From positions 1 through 33,403 of the forward strand of contig NZ_VCJS01000140.1 of assembly GCF_005893125.1 (NCBI RefSeq): a stretch of 33,403 nt of DNA, read 5' to 3'. A program made the position numbers and the translations under genes. Origin of the DNA: Nonomuraea basaltis. Its GTDB lineage: Bacteria > Actinomycetota > Actinomycetes > Streptosporangiales > Streptosporangiaceae. The notes beneath the pieces were generated by a model. It was not told where the DNA came from. It did not search any database and was given only the letters and a program-made list of their open reading frames with translations. Shown here in pieces: positions 18,801 to 27,521 of the stretch. Numbering within the stretch: the first letter of the stretch is position 1; each line of letters starts with the position of its first letter.

Positions 18801-21548
18801 GTGCCCAGCACAAAGCGCTTATTAGCAGCTTTACCGGCGGTCGCCCTCCTTGGCGCCGCCCTGTCCGCGCCCACCGCTCAAGCCGCCTCCGTCGCGACCT
18901 ACGAGCCCGTGGCCTCGGACTTCTACATCAACTACGCACCGCCCAATGTCGAGCAGAACCCGGAGGAGCCGCCCCTCACGGACCAGCGGTCGCGCTCGAT
19001 GACCCCGGCGCAGAAGTTCGACCGGAAGTTCTCCAGCGGGAACCCGGCCTCGGGCCGCATCCTCGCCGCCCGCGAGAACGAGGCGATCAGAACCGGCCGC
19101 AACCCGGCTGAATGGATCTTCAAGAACTCCAAGCAGACCCGCACGGCCAAGCTCCTGACGCTGCTCGTCGAGTTCAACGAGCAGGCCAACGACGACTTCT
19201 CCGGCTTCAACCGGCTTCGGAGCACCAACAGCGAGCCCGACGACTGCGTGGTCGAGCCGCCCGGCACAGTGCTGAACGGCCCCCTGCACAACAAGATCCC
19301 GGACCCGGCCACGCTGCCGCACAAGGACAACAACTCCTTCTGGGTCAAGGACTTCAGCCCCGAGCACTTCAACAAGATGCTCTACACCGACAAGGGCATC
19401 ACCGAGCGCGTCCGCCCCGACCTGAAGGACCCGCGCGACGGCAAGCCGGGCATCGACATCTCCGGCTTCACGATGAAGAAGATGTACGAGGAGATGTCGA
19501 AGGGCGCCTACTCCGTCACCGGCTCGGCGGTCGGCTGGATCAAGGTCCCGCACTCCGAGGCCTGGTACGGCGCCGCGGCCTGCGGCGGCGCGCCCCAGGA
19601 CATGTCCGGCCACCCCGGCAACGAGCTCGGCGCCGGGCAGCTCGCCATCGACTCGGTGAACGTCCTCGCGCAGACCCAGCCGGACTTCCCGTGGGCCGAC
19701 TACGACGTCGAGGACATCTCCGACGCCGACGGCGACGGCAACCACCAGGAGCCCGACGGGGTCGTCGACCACCTGGTGCTGGTGCACGCCGGCAAGGACA
19801 AGTCCTCCGACGGCGGCGCCCAGGGCACCTACGCCATCTGGGCGCACTCCAGCGCGGTCGCCGGCGGCTACAAGGTCCCCGGCACCGACAAGAAGATCTC
19901 CAACTACATCGTGCAGCCCGAGGACTCCGGAGTCGGCGTCTTCGCCCACGAGTACGGCCACGACCTCGGCCTGCCCGACCTGTACGACACCTCGGGCCAG
20001 GCCAGCTCGGCCGTCGACTTCTGGGACCTGATGTCCAGCGGCTCCCACTCCGGGCCGATCTTCCAGTCGATGCCGACGCACATGGGCCTGTGGGACAAGT
20101 GGGTGCTCGGCTGGGCGAACCCGAAGACGTTCAACCCCGGCGACGCCGCCAGGCTCGTCACGGTCGGCCAGTCGTCGCGCACGCCCAAGCTCACCGCAGA
20201 CGGCGTCCGGGTCAACCTGGCCTCCTCGCCGCTGAAGATGATCGACGTCCACAGCGGCTCGAACGCCTGGTGGAGCGGCCTGGACCAGGATTGGGCCAAC
20301 CTCACGGTGGCCCGCGACCTGCCCGTGCCCGCAGGGACCGATCTCAAGCTGTGGATGTGGAACAACTACGACATCGAGCTGGACTGGGACTTCGGCTTCG
20401 TCGAGGTCTCGACCGACGGCGGTGAGACGTGGACCCAGCAGAAGGTCTACGACGAGGCCGGCAACGAGGTCAGCACGCCTGACGACTACCCGGACCCGTA
20501 CAAGAACCTCAAGGCCTTCGGCAACAAGAAGTACGGCCTCACCGGTGACACCGGCGGCGCCTGGCGGCACGACTACGTCAACCTGACGCCGTTCGCCGGG
20601 CAGACGATCAAGCTGCGGCTGGCGTACAACACCGACGCCGCCTATCAGGGGCGCGGCTGGCACGCCGACGACTTCCAGCTCACCAGCGGCGGCACGGCCG
20701 TGTGGAGCGACGACGTCGAGGGCGGCGACAACGGGTGGAAGGCCGTCGGCGGCACGTTCACCAACACCAGCGGCCAGGGCTGGACCCGCAACAACGGCGA
20801 GCGCGAGGTCTCCCGCTTCTACCTGGCCGAGTGGCGTAACTTCGACGGCTTCGACAAGGGGCTGCAGTACACCTACGACACCGACTACCTCCGTGACGGG
20901 GCGTGGAAGGTGCAGAAGCTGAAGTACAACGCGCCGGGCCTGCTGGTGTGGTACCGCGACTCGACCTTCGTCAACAACAGCATCGGCAGCAACCTGCGGC
21001 TTCCGCCGAGCCTCGGGCCCAAGGGCAGCCTGCTGGTCGTGGACTCGCACTACGAGCCGCTGCGCCGCACCGGGACCGCCGCCGAGAAGGATCCGGCAGC
21101 GAACAAGAACCTCCAGGGGCGCGCGCAGACGTCCAACGCCGCGTTCGGGTTCGGCAAGACGTACCCGTTCAAGGAATGCCTGGAGGCGCCGGACGAGCCG
21201 TTCAGCGAGTACTGCACGGACTTCCCCGCGCAGAAGGGCGTCCCGGCCTTCACCGACGCCAAGACGTGGTACCCGGGCCTCGAGGTGCTCAACGGCGCCC
21301 TCGCCTACCGCGACTTCGACGCCTCGGTGGTCGTGCCGTCGAAGGGCGACCAGACGTACACCACCCGCGTGGTGCACGCGGACGGCACCCCCGCCACGGA
21401 GCTGTACGGCCAGGTGGCCGCCGGCTCGGTGCTCGGCACCGGCAACCCCGGTGACGAGGGCAAGGCACTGGGCGTGCAGTTCAAGCTGCTGAGCCCGCTG
21501 CCGGGCAACCTGGGCGCCATCGTCCAGGTCGTACCGCCGAAGAAGTGA
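18801..21548 (+). CDS. Secreted immune inhibitor A (M6 family) metalloprotease
   Basis: 915 aa. Residues 1-29 form a Sec signal peptide (KR, then a Leu/Ala-rich core, cleavage after AQA). The M6 catalytic domain holds the zinc motif HEYGH (H383, E384, H387) followed by DLGLPDLYD. Upstream is an acidic DADGDGN stretch that may bind calcium. The C-terminal half (STDGGETWTQQ, GWHADDFQL, AEWRNFDGFDKGL, GLLVWYRD, LLVVDSH) matches the InhA domain after the protease. It probably digests extracellular proteins. Start GTG 18801 with GAGAGGG upstream; an in-frame extension to 18720 has no ribosome site and would spoil the signal peptide. Codons 7, 8 and 11 are all TTA, rare in this genome and a hallmark of bldA-dependent translation in Streptomyces. 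Confidence 0.93.
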   Translation: MPSTKRLLAALPAVALLGAALSAPTAQAASVATYEPVASDFYINYAPPNVEQNPEEPPLTDQRSRSMTPAQKFDRKFSSGNPASGRILAARENEAIRTGRNPAEWIFKNSKQTRTAKLLTLLVEFNEQANDDFSGFNRLRSTNSEPDDCVVEPPGTVLNGPLHNKIPDPATLPHKDNNSFWVKDFSPEHFNKMLYTDKGITERVRPDLKDPRDGKPGIDISGFTMKKMYEEMSKGAYSVTGSAVGWIKVPHSEAWYGAAACGGAPQDMSGHPGNELGAGQLAIDSVNVLAQTQPDFPWADYDVEDISDADGDGNHQEPDGVVDHLVLVHAGKDKSSDGGAQGTYAIWAHSSAVAGGYKVPGTDKKISNYIVQPEDSGVGVFAHEYGHDLGLPDLYDTSGQASSAVDFWDLMSSGSHSGPIFQSMPTHMGLWDKWVLGWANPKTFNPGDAARLVTVGQSSRTPKLTADGVRVNLASSPLKMIDVHSGSNAWWSGLDQDWANLTVARDLPVPAGTDLKLWMWNNYDIELDWDFGFVEVSTDGGETWTQQKVYDEAGNEVSTPDDYPDPYKNLKAFGNKKYGLTGDTGGAWRHDYVNLTPFAGQTIKLRLAYNTDAAYQGRGWHADDFQLTSGGTAVWSDDVEGGDNGWKAVGGTFTNTSGQGWTRNNGEREVSRFYLAEWRNFDGFDKGLQYTYDTDYLRDGAWKVQKLKYNAPGLLVWYRDSTFVNNSIGSNLRLPPSLGPKGSLLVVDSHYEPLRRTGTAAEKDPAANKNLQGRAQTSNAAFGFGKTYPFKECLEAPDEPFSEYCTDFPAQKGVPAFTDAKTWYPGLEVLNGALAYRDFDASVVVPSKGDQTYTTRVVHADGTPATELYGQVAAGSVLGTGNPGDEGKALGVQFKLLSPLPGNLGAIVQVVPPKK

Positions 21549-21551
21549 ACC

Positions 21552-21662
21552 ACAGCGGTCTCAGAAGTCGGCATGAGATCGTCATGACACAGCGATCTCA
21601 GAAGTCGGCATGAGATCGCCATGACACAGCGATCTCAGAAGTCGGCATGAGATCGCCATAAC
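21552..21662. repeat. Three tandem 37-bp hairpin repeats
   Basis: Copies at 21552-21588, 21589-21625 and 21626-21662 are head to tail without spacers and differ at only a few bases (copy 1 at the G for A in GCGGTCTCA and T in ATCGTC; copy 3 at ATAAC). Each contains the inverted repeat GCGATCTCA / TGAGATCGC around the loop GAAGTCGGCA; copy 1 has a GT wobble. They begin just 3 bases past the protease stop. They may act as a transcript end or stabiliser, or as a regulator binding array. Confidence 0.85.
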
Positions 21663-21686
21663 ACGCCGCTGGGGGCTCCCGGCGGC

Positions 21687-21721
21687 CCTGCGGCCGGTCG
21701 CGTCCGGCGACCGGCCGCAGG
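21687..21721 (+). terminator. GC-rich hairpin terminator after the protease
   Basis: A perfect 15-bp stem (21687-21701 against 21707-21721) with loop GTCCG. No T-run follows, as is common for actinomycete terminators. It separates the protease and repeat array from the lipid kinase gene. Confidence 0.7.
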
Positions 21722-21738
21722 TGGTGGTCTCCACGCCC

Positions 21739-21744
21739 TACGAT
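21739..21744 (+). promoter_or_regulatory. Putative -10 of a leaderless lipid kinase transcript
   Basis: TACGAT ends 8 bases before the ATG at 21753, and no Shine-Dalgarno is present, so transcription may start at or next to the start codon. The -35 region would fall within the terminator stem and is weak. Confidence 0.35.
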
Positions 21745-21752
21745 TGACGACC

Positions 21753-22691
21753 ATGAGCGAACTGCGCACCAAGGCCGAGCACACCGAGGCGATCCGGAGG
21801 GATCGCCGGGTGGCGGTCGTGGTGAACACTCGCTCGCGCCGCGGCCGCCGCCACTACTTCGAGGTGATCGAGCAGATCCACAACCTCGGGTTCGAGCCGC
21901 TGGCCGAGCTGTCGGTCTACAACCCCAAGAAGCTGCGCGACCTGCTCGACGCGGCCCTGGCCACCAAGCCCGACCTGCTCATCGTGGGCGGCGGCGACGG
22001 CACGCTCTCCTCGGCGGTGCGCCACGTGGCGCACCGCGACGTGGCGCTCGGCGTGCTGCCGCTCGGCACCACCAACAACTTCGCCCGCAGCCTCGGCCTC
22101 CCGCTCGACCTGGCCGGGGCGATCAGGGTGTTCACCACCGGCAAGGTGGCCGACATCGACCTCGGCATGGCCGACGACCGCGAGTTCGCGAACCTGGCCA
22201 GCTTCGGCGTCTCGGTCGAGGTGGCCGGCAAGGTCAAGCCCTGGCTCAAGCGCATCATCGGCCGCCCCGCCTACCCGCTGACCGCGCTCACGGTCCTGCC
22301 GGGGCACAAGCCGTTCCGCGCCTACATCACCGTGAACGGCAAGCGCCACGAGCTGCTCACCCATCAGCTCAACATCGCCAACGGCCGCTTCCACGGCGGC
22401 TGGCAGGTGGCCAGGGACATCAGCATCGACAACGGGCTGCTGGTGGCCTACCAGCTCGGGTCGGGCAAGAAGCTGCGGCTGCTCGGGGAGACGCTGATCC
22501 GCGCGACGACCGGCCGCTGGCGCAGTCTGGCCGGGGGCCCGTTCGTGATGGGCCAGGAGATGCTGCTGGAGACCGACCCGCCGATGGCGGCCGACGTGGA
22601 CGGCGAGGTGCGGCTGCGCACCCCGATCCGGCTCCGGGTGGTGCCGAACGGGGTGCGCGTCATGGTGCCCGAGGACTTCCACGACCGCTGA
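21753..22691 (+). CDS. Diacylglycerol kinase family lipid kinase
   Basis: 312 aa, the usual size for DgkB/YegS-like soluble kinases. N-terminal catalytic domain with GGGDGT at 79-84 and LPLGTTNNFAR at 102-112, the ATP-binding and structural motifs; C-terminal beta domain includes NIANGRFHGGW and a late PMAADVDGE (conserved acidic residue near the end). It phosphorylates a lipid hydroxyl such as diacylglycerol, at the membrane face. The ATG at 21753 is preferred over an upstream TTG at 21744. Its stop codon directly abuts the stop of the convergent SWIM gene with no spacing (CTGATCAG). Confidence 0.9.
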   Translation: MSELRTKAEHTEAIRRDRRVAVVVNTRSRRGRRHYFEVIEQIHNLGFEPLAELSVYNPKKLRDLLDAALATKPDLLIVGGGDGTLSSAVRHVAHRDVALGVLPLGTTNNFARSLGLPLDLAGAIRVFTTGKVADIDLGMADDREFANLASFGVSVEVAGKVKPWLKRIIGRPAYPLTALTVLPGHKPFRAYITVNGKRHELLTHQLNIANGRFHGGWQVARDISIDNGLLVAYQLGSGKKLRLLGETLIRATTGRWRSLAGGPFVMGQEMLLETDPPMAADVDGEVRLRTPIRLRVVPNGVRVMVPEDFHDR

Positions 22692-23459
22692 TCAGGCGTC
22701 CCCCAGCCGTCGGTACGCCGGGACGAGCGCGCGTCCAAGATCGCCGGGCGGCGGGAAGACCCGCAGCAGCAGATCGGATGCGACGGCCGCGGGGCGGCGC
22801 TCCGGCCGGTGCGCCGTGGCGCCCGGGGCGTAGAAGTCGGCCAGCCGGTCGGCGAACGGCACGTCGTCCACCAGCAGCTCGTCCGCCTCCTCCGCGGCCA
22901 GCGACCCCAGCAACTGCTCGCGGGTGCGCCCCCGCCAGGCCAGCACCAGGAACGGGTCGTCGTCGAACGACTCGGCCAGCAGGTAGAGCACCGCCGACAG
23001 GTGCTTGCACGGGAAGCCCCAGTCGGGGCACGAGCAGTCCATGTCCAGGTCGCGCGGGAACAGGTCGATCCCGAGCGAGGCGAACAGCTCCTCGATCTCG
23101 GTCGGCATCTCGCCGGCCAGGAGCTTGGCCCGGTAGACGGCCTGCGCCGCGATGGCCTCCTCGAGCTCGGCCCACCGGCTCTCGGCGTACGCCTCGATCC
23201 TGATCACGATCTCGTACGGGGTGCGGCGCGAACCCTGCACCTCGGCCCTGACCTCGCCCGCGGACAGGTCGATCGACAGGACCTGGCCCTGGCGGGCGTA
23301 GGCCCGGCCGCGCGTGAGGCGGCCCTTGTCGCAGATGCGCTCCAGGATGTCGATGAACCGCCTGGACCACCAGGTCGAGCCGATCGAGCCGCGCTGCGTT
23401 CGGGCCTTGATGCCGCCCTCGACCTTGATCGGCTTGCTGGCGGTGTACCAGTCCGGCAT
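22692..23459 (-). CDS. SWIM zinc finger protein
   Basis: 255 aa. The SWIM motif CxCx6CxH is at C142, C144, C151, H153 (DCSCPDWGFPCKH). The N-terminal part (QRGSIGSTWWSRRFIDILE, then GRLTRGRAYARQGQV) is typical of the actinobacterial SWIM proteins found next to SNF2 helicases. It probably binds DNA or the helicase. Start ATG at 23459 shares one base with the helicase stop (TGATG), so the two are translationally coupled. Confidence 0.92.
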   Translation of the reverse strand: MPDWYTASKPIKVEGGIKARTQRGSIGSTWWSRRFIDILERICDKGRLTRGRAYARQGQVLSIDLSAGEVRAEVQGSRRTPYEIVIRIEAYAESRWAELEEAIAAQAVYRAKLLAGEMPTEIEELFASLGIDLFPRDLDMDCSCPDWGFPCKHLSAVLYLLAESFDDDPFLVLAWRGRTREQLLGSLAAEEADELLVDDVPFADRLADFYAPGATAHRPERRPAAVASDLLLRVFPPPGDLGRALVPAYRRLGDA

Positions 23460-26455
23460 CAGCTCACCCCTTCGGCCGTGAGGCGGAAGACCTCGCGCAG
23501 CTCGTCGGTCGACAGGTCCGTGAGCCACTCCTCGCCGGTGCCGACCACGCGCTCGGCAAGGGCCTTCTTGCGCTCGATCATCTGGTCCACCCGCTCCTCC
23601 AGGGTCCCCGCGCAGATGAGTTTGCGGACCTGCACGTTCTTGCGCTGCCCGATCCGGAACGCGCGGTCGGTGGCCTGGTCCTCGACGGCCGGGTTCCACC
23701 AGCGGTCCACGTGGATGACGTGGCTGGCGGCCGTCAGGTTGAGCCCGACGCCGGCCGCCTTGAGCGACAGCACGAACAGCATCGGCTCCGGGTCGTTCTG
23801 GAACCGGTCGACCAGGCGGTCTCGGGTCTTCTTCGGCAGGCCGCCGTGCAGCCACAGGACCGGGCGGTCCAGCCGCTGCGCAAGGTATGGCTGGAGCATC
23901 GTCCCGAACTCGGCATATTGCGTGAAGAGCAGGGCTTTCTCGCCCTCCGCCAGGATCTCCTCGGACAACTGCTCCAGGCGGGCCAGCTTGCCCGACCTGC
24001 CCGCCAGCCGGGAGCCGTCCTTGAGCAGGTGGGCCGGGTGGTTGCAGACCTGCTTGAGCTTGGCCATGGTGGCCAGCACCAGGCCGCGCCGCTCGATGCC
24101 CTCGCTGTCGTCGATCTTGGCCAGCATGTCGTCCACGACCGCCTGGTAGAGCGAGGCCTGCTCGGGGGTGAGCGGGCACCACTCCTTGACCTCCATCTTC
24201 TCCGGCAGATCGGAGATGATGGATTTGTCGGTCTTGAGGCGGCGGAGAATGAACGGGCCCGTCGCCCGCCTGAGCGCCTGTGCGGCCTGCTCGTCCTGGC
24301 GGGCCTCGATCGGCTCCTGGAACCTGGTCCTGAACCGCGAGCGCGACCCGAGCAGCCCCGGGTTGGCGAACTCCATGATCGACCAGAGCTCGGCCAGGTG
24401 GTTCTCGACCGGGGTGCCCGTCAGGGCCAGCCTGGTGGGGGTGGGGATCGACCGTACGGCCTGGGCCTGCAGCGTCCCGCTGTTCTTGATCGCCTGGGCC
24501 TCGTCGCAGACGACCCTGCGCCACTCGTACCGCTTGAGGGTCTCCAGGTCGCGCTGCGCGGTGCCGTATGTGGTGATCACCAGGTCGGCGTGCTCGATCT
24601 CCGCGGCGTCGCGGCCGCTGCCGTGGTGCACGTAGACGCGCAGCCGCGGCGCGAACCTGGCCGCCTCCCGCTGCCAGTTCCCGACCAGCGACATCGGGCA
24701 CACCAGCAGCGTCGGCGTGCCGGCCGCCTCGTGGACGAGCAGGGCCAGCGTGGTGACCGTCTTGCCCAGCCCCATGTCGTCGGCCAGCACGCCGCCCAGG
24801 CCGAGCTGCGACAGGAAGCTCAGCCACGCCAGGCCGCGCTCCTGGTAGGGCCGCAGCGTGGCGTCCAGGCCCGCCGGGGTCTTGAGCGGCTGGAGCCGCC
24901 GCTCGGCCTGGCCGGACAGCAGGTCGCCGAGCACGCCGTCGGCGTCGATCTCCAGCAGCGGCAGCTCGTCGTCGCCCCAGAAATCGGCACCGGCGACCTG
25001 CTGGAGGATGCCGGCCGCCGTGGCCTCGCCCGTACGGGCGCCCTCCACGGCCCTGAGCGCCGCCTTCAGCTGCCGGTCGTCCAGCTCCACCCACTGGCCG
25101 CGCACCCTGACCAGCGGCACCTTGAGCCTGGCCAGCTCGGCCAGCTCCGCCTCGCTGATCGTCTCGTCGCCCACGGCCAGGTCGATGCGGAAGTCGACCA
25201 GCTCCCGCATCCCGAACCCCTGGCTCGCGGCCGCCGTCTGCGCCTTGGTCCTGGTGGTCAGCTTGAGCCCGAGTTTGGTACGGCCAGCCCAGCGCGGCAG
25301 CTGCACCCCGAACCCGGCCGCCTGCAGCAGCGGCGCCGCCTGCCGCAGGAACCCGAACGCCCCCGCGGTGTCCAGCGCCAGCTCGCTCGGCTGCGGCACG
25401 CGCAGGGCGTGGTCCAGCTCGGGGTAGAGCCTGACGGCCTTTCCCAGCCCGGCCAGGAGCTCCCGTTCGGGGGCCGCCGGCAGTCCGGGCACCTTCTCGC
25501 CGCTCCACACCTCGGCGGCCGGGACGTACAGGCTCGGGTCGTCGGCGGCCTGCAACGCCAGCTCCACGCGCCAGTCGTCGGTGTCCTCCGGCTCCAGCAG
25601 GCGGAAGCACACGCGCGTCGCCCCCTCGGCCGCGGCCGCGCTCGCGTGCCACCTTTCGAGCTCCCGGCGCAGGTCAGGGACGTCCGGGCAGGCGGGGTCC
25701 GTGCCGGTCAGCGCGGCCAGCCAGCGGTCGTGGAGGGTCCTGGGGCGGGTGACGAGCGGTTCGGTGAGGGTCTGGCGGACGAGCGCGTCCGTGAAGGTCT
25801 CGAGGGCCTCGCGCAGCACGTCGGCGGAGGGGCGCTCGATGCGGGAGGTACGGCACGCGGGCGGCATGGCCAGCGCCAGCTCCCGGAAGTACGCGGCGTC
25901 CACCCCGGTCACCACGGGCAGCCACACCGCCCGCGCATCCGCCTGCGGGACCGCCCACATGGCCATGGACCCGTCGGGCGCGTCGCCAGGGTCGCCGGGC
26001 ACGAGTTGCGGGATGACGCGGCCGCGGCGTACCAGGTCGCGGGCGAAGCCGGCGACGGCGGCCCAGTGTCGCATGGTGGCGGTGCCGGTGTGCTCGGCCA
26101 GCACGCGCAGCGCCACTGCGGCGGACGGCACGACGGCCGGGACCTGCCACAGGTGCAGCCTCGGCCGGGCCGCCTCCGACAGCCGCCCGGTCTCCGGCGA
26201 CGGCAGCGGCTCCTTGACCGAGCCCGGAAGCAGCAGCTCCAGCATTCGGTCCGGCGCGTCGTCGAGACCGAGTGCGTCGGCGATGCCGGGGGCGGACGCG
26301 GCGAACGGGTGCGGCTGCGGCCCGCCGCCCCGGCGCGAACGGCCGCTTGTTGATGGGACGATGAGTTCCCGCGGCGCTTGGTTGTCGTCGATGTCGGTGG
26401 TCTCTGCCCAGAAAGCGAGCCCGTCCGCCGCCCAAACCCCGTGTGCCAGCACCAC
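23459..26455 (-). CDS. SNF2-family DEAD/DEAH-box helicase (HepA-like)
   Basis: 998 aa. A long N-terminal region (1-520) contains the actinobacterial SNF2-associated domain. The ATPase core follows: Walker A DMGLGKT (560-566, K565), Walker B DEAQ (651-654), LALTGTPVENH motif III region (676-686), and the C-terminal helicase half with LLFTQYAEFG, LSLKAAGVGLNLTAA and DRAFRIGQ (motif VI). It should translocate on double-stranded DNA to remodel protein-DNA contacts rather than unwind. The start is GTG at 26455, with no clear Shine-Dalgarno. First gene of a two-gene operon with the SWIM protein; the pair is recurrent in actinomycetes but its role is not established. Confidence 0.92.
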   Translation of the reverse strand: MVLAHGVWAADGLAFWAETTDIDDNQAPRELIVPSTSGRSRRGGGPQPHPFAASAPGIADALGLDDAPDRMLELLLPGSVKEPLPSPETGRLSEAARPRLHLWQVPAVVPSAAVALRVLAEHTGTATMRHWAAVAGFARDLVRRGRVIPQLVPGDPGDAPDGSMAMWAVPQADARAVWLPVVTGVDAAYFRELALAMPPACRTSRIERPSADVLREALETFTDALVRQTLTEPLVTRPRTLHDRWLAALTGTDPACPDVPDLRRELERWHASAAAAEGATRVCFRLLEPEDTDDWRVELALQAADDPSLYVPAAEVWSGEKVPGLPAAPERELLAGLGKAVRLYPELDHALRVPQPSELALDTAGAFGFLRQAAPLLQAAGFGVQLPRWAGRTKLGLKLTTRTKAQTAAASQGFGMRELVDFRIDLAVGDETISEAELAELARLKVPLVRVRGQWVELDDRQLKAALRAVEGARTGEATAAGILQQVAGADFWGDDELPLLEIDADGVLGDLLSGQAERRLQPLKTPAGLDATLRPYQERGLAWLSFLSQLGLGGVLADDMGLGKTVTTLALLVHEAAGTPTLLVCPMSLVGNWQREAARFAPRLRVYVHHGSGRDAAEIEHADLVITTYGTAQRDLETLKRYEWRRVVCDEAQAIKNSGTLQAQAVRSIPTPTRLALTGTPVENHLAELWSIMEFANPGLLGSRSRFRTRFQEPIEARQDEQAAQALRRATGPFILRRLKTDKSIISDLPEKMEVKEWCPLTPEQASLYQAVVDDMLAKIDDSEGIERRGLVLATMAKLKQVCNHPAHLLKDGSRLAGRSGKLARLEQLSEEILAEGEKALLFTQYAEFGTMLQPYLAQRLDRPVLWLHGGLPKKTRDRLVDRFQNDPEPMLFVLSLKAAGVGLNLTAASHVIHVDRWWNPAVEDQATDRAFRIGQRKNVQVRKLICAGTLEERVDQMIERKKALAERVVGTGEEWLTDLSTDELREVFRLTAEGVS

Positions 26456-26472
26456 GGTAGGTTACCGAAGTT

Positions 26473-26570
26473 CCGCAGAAAGGTGCGGCCTTCAGACCGG
26501 GATGAAGGCGACCCGTCAGAGGATGCCCCGCCGAAGGCGGGACAGACCGGGGCGCGTAGCGCGGACCCGG
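26473..26570. other. Array of four small hairpins with a direct repeat
   Basis: Between the LysR gene and the helicase gene: CCGCA/TGCGG (26473-26488), GCCTTCA/TGAAGGC (26488-26509), CCCGCC-GAA-GGCGGG (26527-26541), and CCGGG/CCCGG enclosing GCGC-GTA-GCGC (26547-26570). CAGACCGGG occurs twice (26493-26501, 26543-26551). At least the third could end LysR transcription on the minus strand. Alternatively the element is a structured RNA or the end of a mobile element. Nothing else is seen in 26456-26590. Confidence 0.5.
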
Positions 26571-26590
26571 AATTCGCTATGCGACCGCTG

Positions 26591-27451
26591 CTAGGCCACC
26601 AGTTGCCGTTGCACCAGCCGGCGGAAGGCATCGGTCGCGGGATGAGCAGGGCTGCTCGGCCACACCAGATACACCGTCACGGGGGCGGCATCGGACAGGG
26701 GCAGGTAGCGGATGCCTGGGTGGGGGTGGTTGTAGCTGATGCCCGCAGTGGTCACCCCGACGGCTTCCCCGGTGGCAATGGTGGTAAGCCATTCGTCCAC
26801 GCCCGGCACCTGGAAGGTCGGGGGCCGCTGGGCGTCGGGCCATAGATCGGCGCGCGTGGTCGAGGCAGTCGAGCACAAGACGACGGGCTGGCCCACGAGA
26901 TCGGCCAGGCGCACGGCCGAGCGCCGGGCGAGCGGATGCTCCTCGGGCACGGCCGCCATGCGCTGCTCGCGGATGAGAGAGCAGCTCGCCAGGCTGGGAT
27001 CCGGGGTGGGATCGGTGCGCAGGAATGCCACATCGGCCCCGCCTCGCCGTACGGCCGCCTCGGGGTCATCCACGCGCCGGACGTGCACAGGTATGTCGGG
27101 GTGGCGGTCACGCCAGGCGCGAAGGAGGGGAACCGTGTGGCTGCCCAGCGCGGACCAGGCGAAGGCCACCCGGATGGAGCGCGGCTGCGTCCCGGCGACC
27201 GCCTCAGCCAGCGCGGTGTCCACCTGGCCGAGAATGCGGTGGGCGTGCTCCCACAGCCGCCTTCCGGCTTCGGTGAGCGTGAGGCGGCGAGTGGTGCGCT
27301 CGACCAGCCGGGTGCCCAGACGGCTCTCCAACTGTTCCAAGGTGCGTGAGAGCGCGGGCTGGCTCATATGGAGAGCAAGCGCGGCACCGGTGATGGTGCT
27401 CTCGTCTCCGATCGCCGCCAAGGCCCGAAGGTGACGCAGCTCCACATTCAT
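26591..27451 (-). CDS. LysR family transcriptional regulator
   Basis: 286 aa. Winged HTH at 1-60 (MNVELRHLRALAAIGDES, then MSQPALSRTLEQLESRLG, the recognition helix), followed by a periplasmic-binding-like effector domain (about 88-286). The start is ATG at 27451, giving the family's usual N-terminus; a 64-residue in-frame extension reads through the divergent promoter and was dropped. TATGCT (27465-27460, minus) lies 8 bases before the ATG, so the transcript may be leaderless. It is divergent from the SDR gene 70 bases away and probably controls it and itself; the effector is unknown. Confidence 0.9.
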   Translation of the reverse strand: MNVELRHLRALAAIGDESTITGAALALHMSQPALSRTLEQLESRLGTRLVERTTRRLTLTEAGRRLWEHAHRILGQVDTALAEAVAGTQPRSIRVAFAWSALGSHTVPLLRAWRDRHPDIPVHVRRVDDPEAAVRRGGADVAFLRTDPTPDPSLASCSLIREQRMAAVPEEHPLARRSAVRLADLVGQPVVLCSTASTTRADLWPDAQRPPTFQVPGVDEWLTTIATGEAVGVTTAGISYNHPHPGIRYLPLSDAAPVTVYLVWPSSPAHPATDAFRRLVQRQLVA

Positions 27452-27458
27452 AATCGCT

Positions 27459-27514
27459 GAGCATAAATGCCGCCTGAAGAGCATTTCACTGCTGGCTCCG
27501 TGCCGCCGTAACGT
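27459..27514. promoter_or_regulatory. Divergent LysR/SDR control region
   Basis: GAGCAT occurs at 27459-27464 and 27479-27484, spaced 20 bp, or two helical turns; the first lies within GCATAAATGC and overlaps the putative -10 of the LysR gene. On the plus strand TAACGT (27509-27514) stands 7 bases before the SDR ATG with no Shine-Dalgarno, suggesting a leaderless SDR transcript. Confidence 0.5.
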
Positions 27515-27521
27515 CGTCGCC

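Noticed and set aside
18831..21377. 848-codon open frame antisense to the protease, and similar long antisense frames over the kinase, carboxylase and helicase
   Set aside because: Long open antisense frames are expected at 70% GC; they lack motifs and have the composition of shadows, while the sense genes have catalytic motifs.
21552..21662. CRISPR-like array
   Set aside because: Units are adjacent with no spacers and no cas genes nearby.
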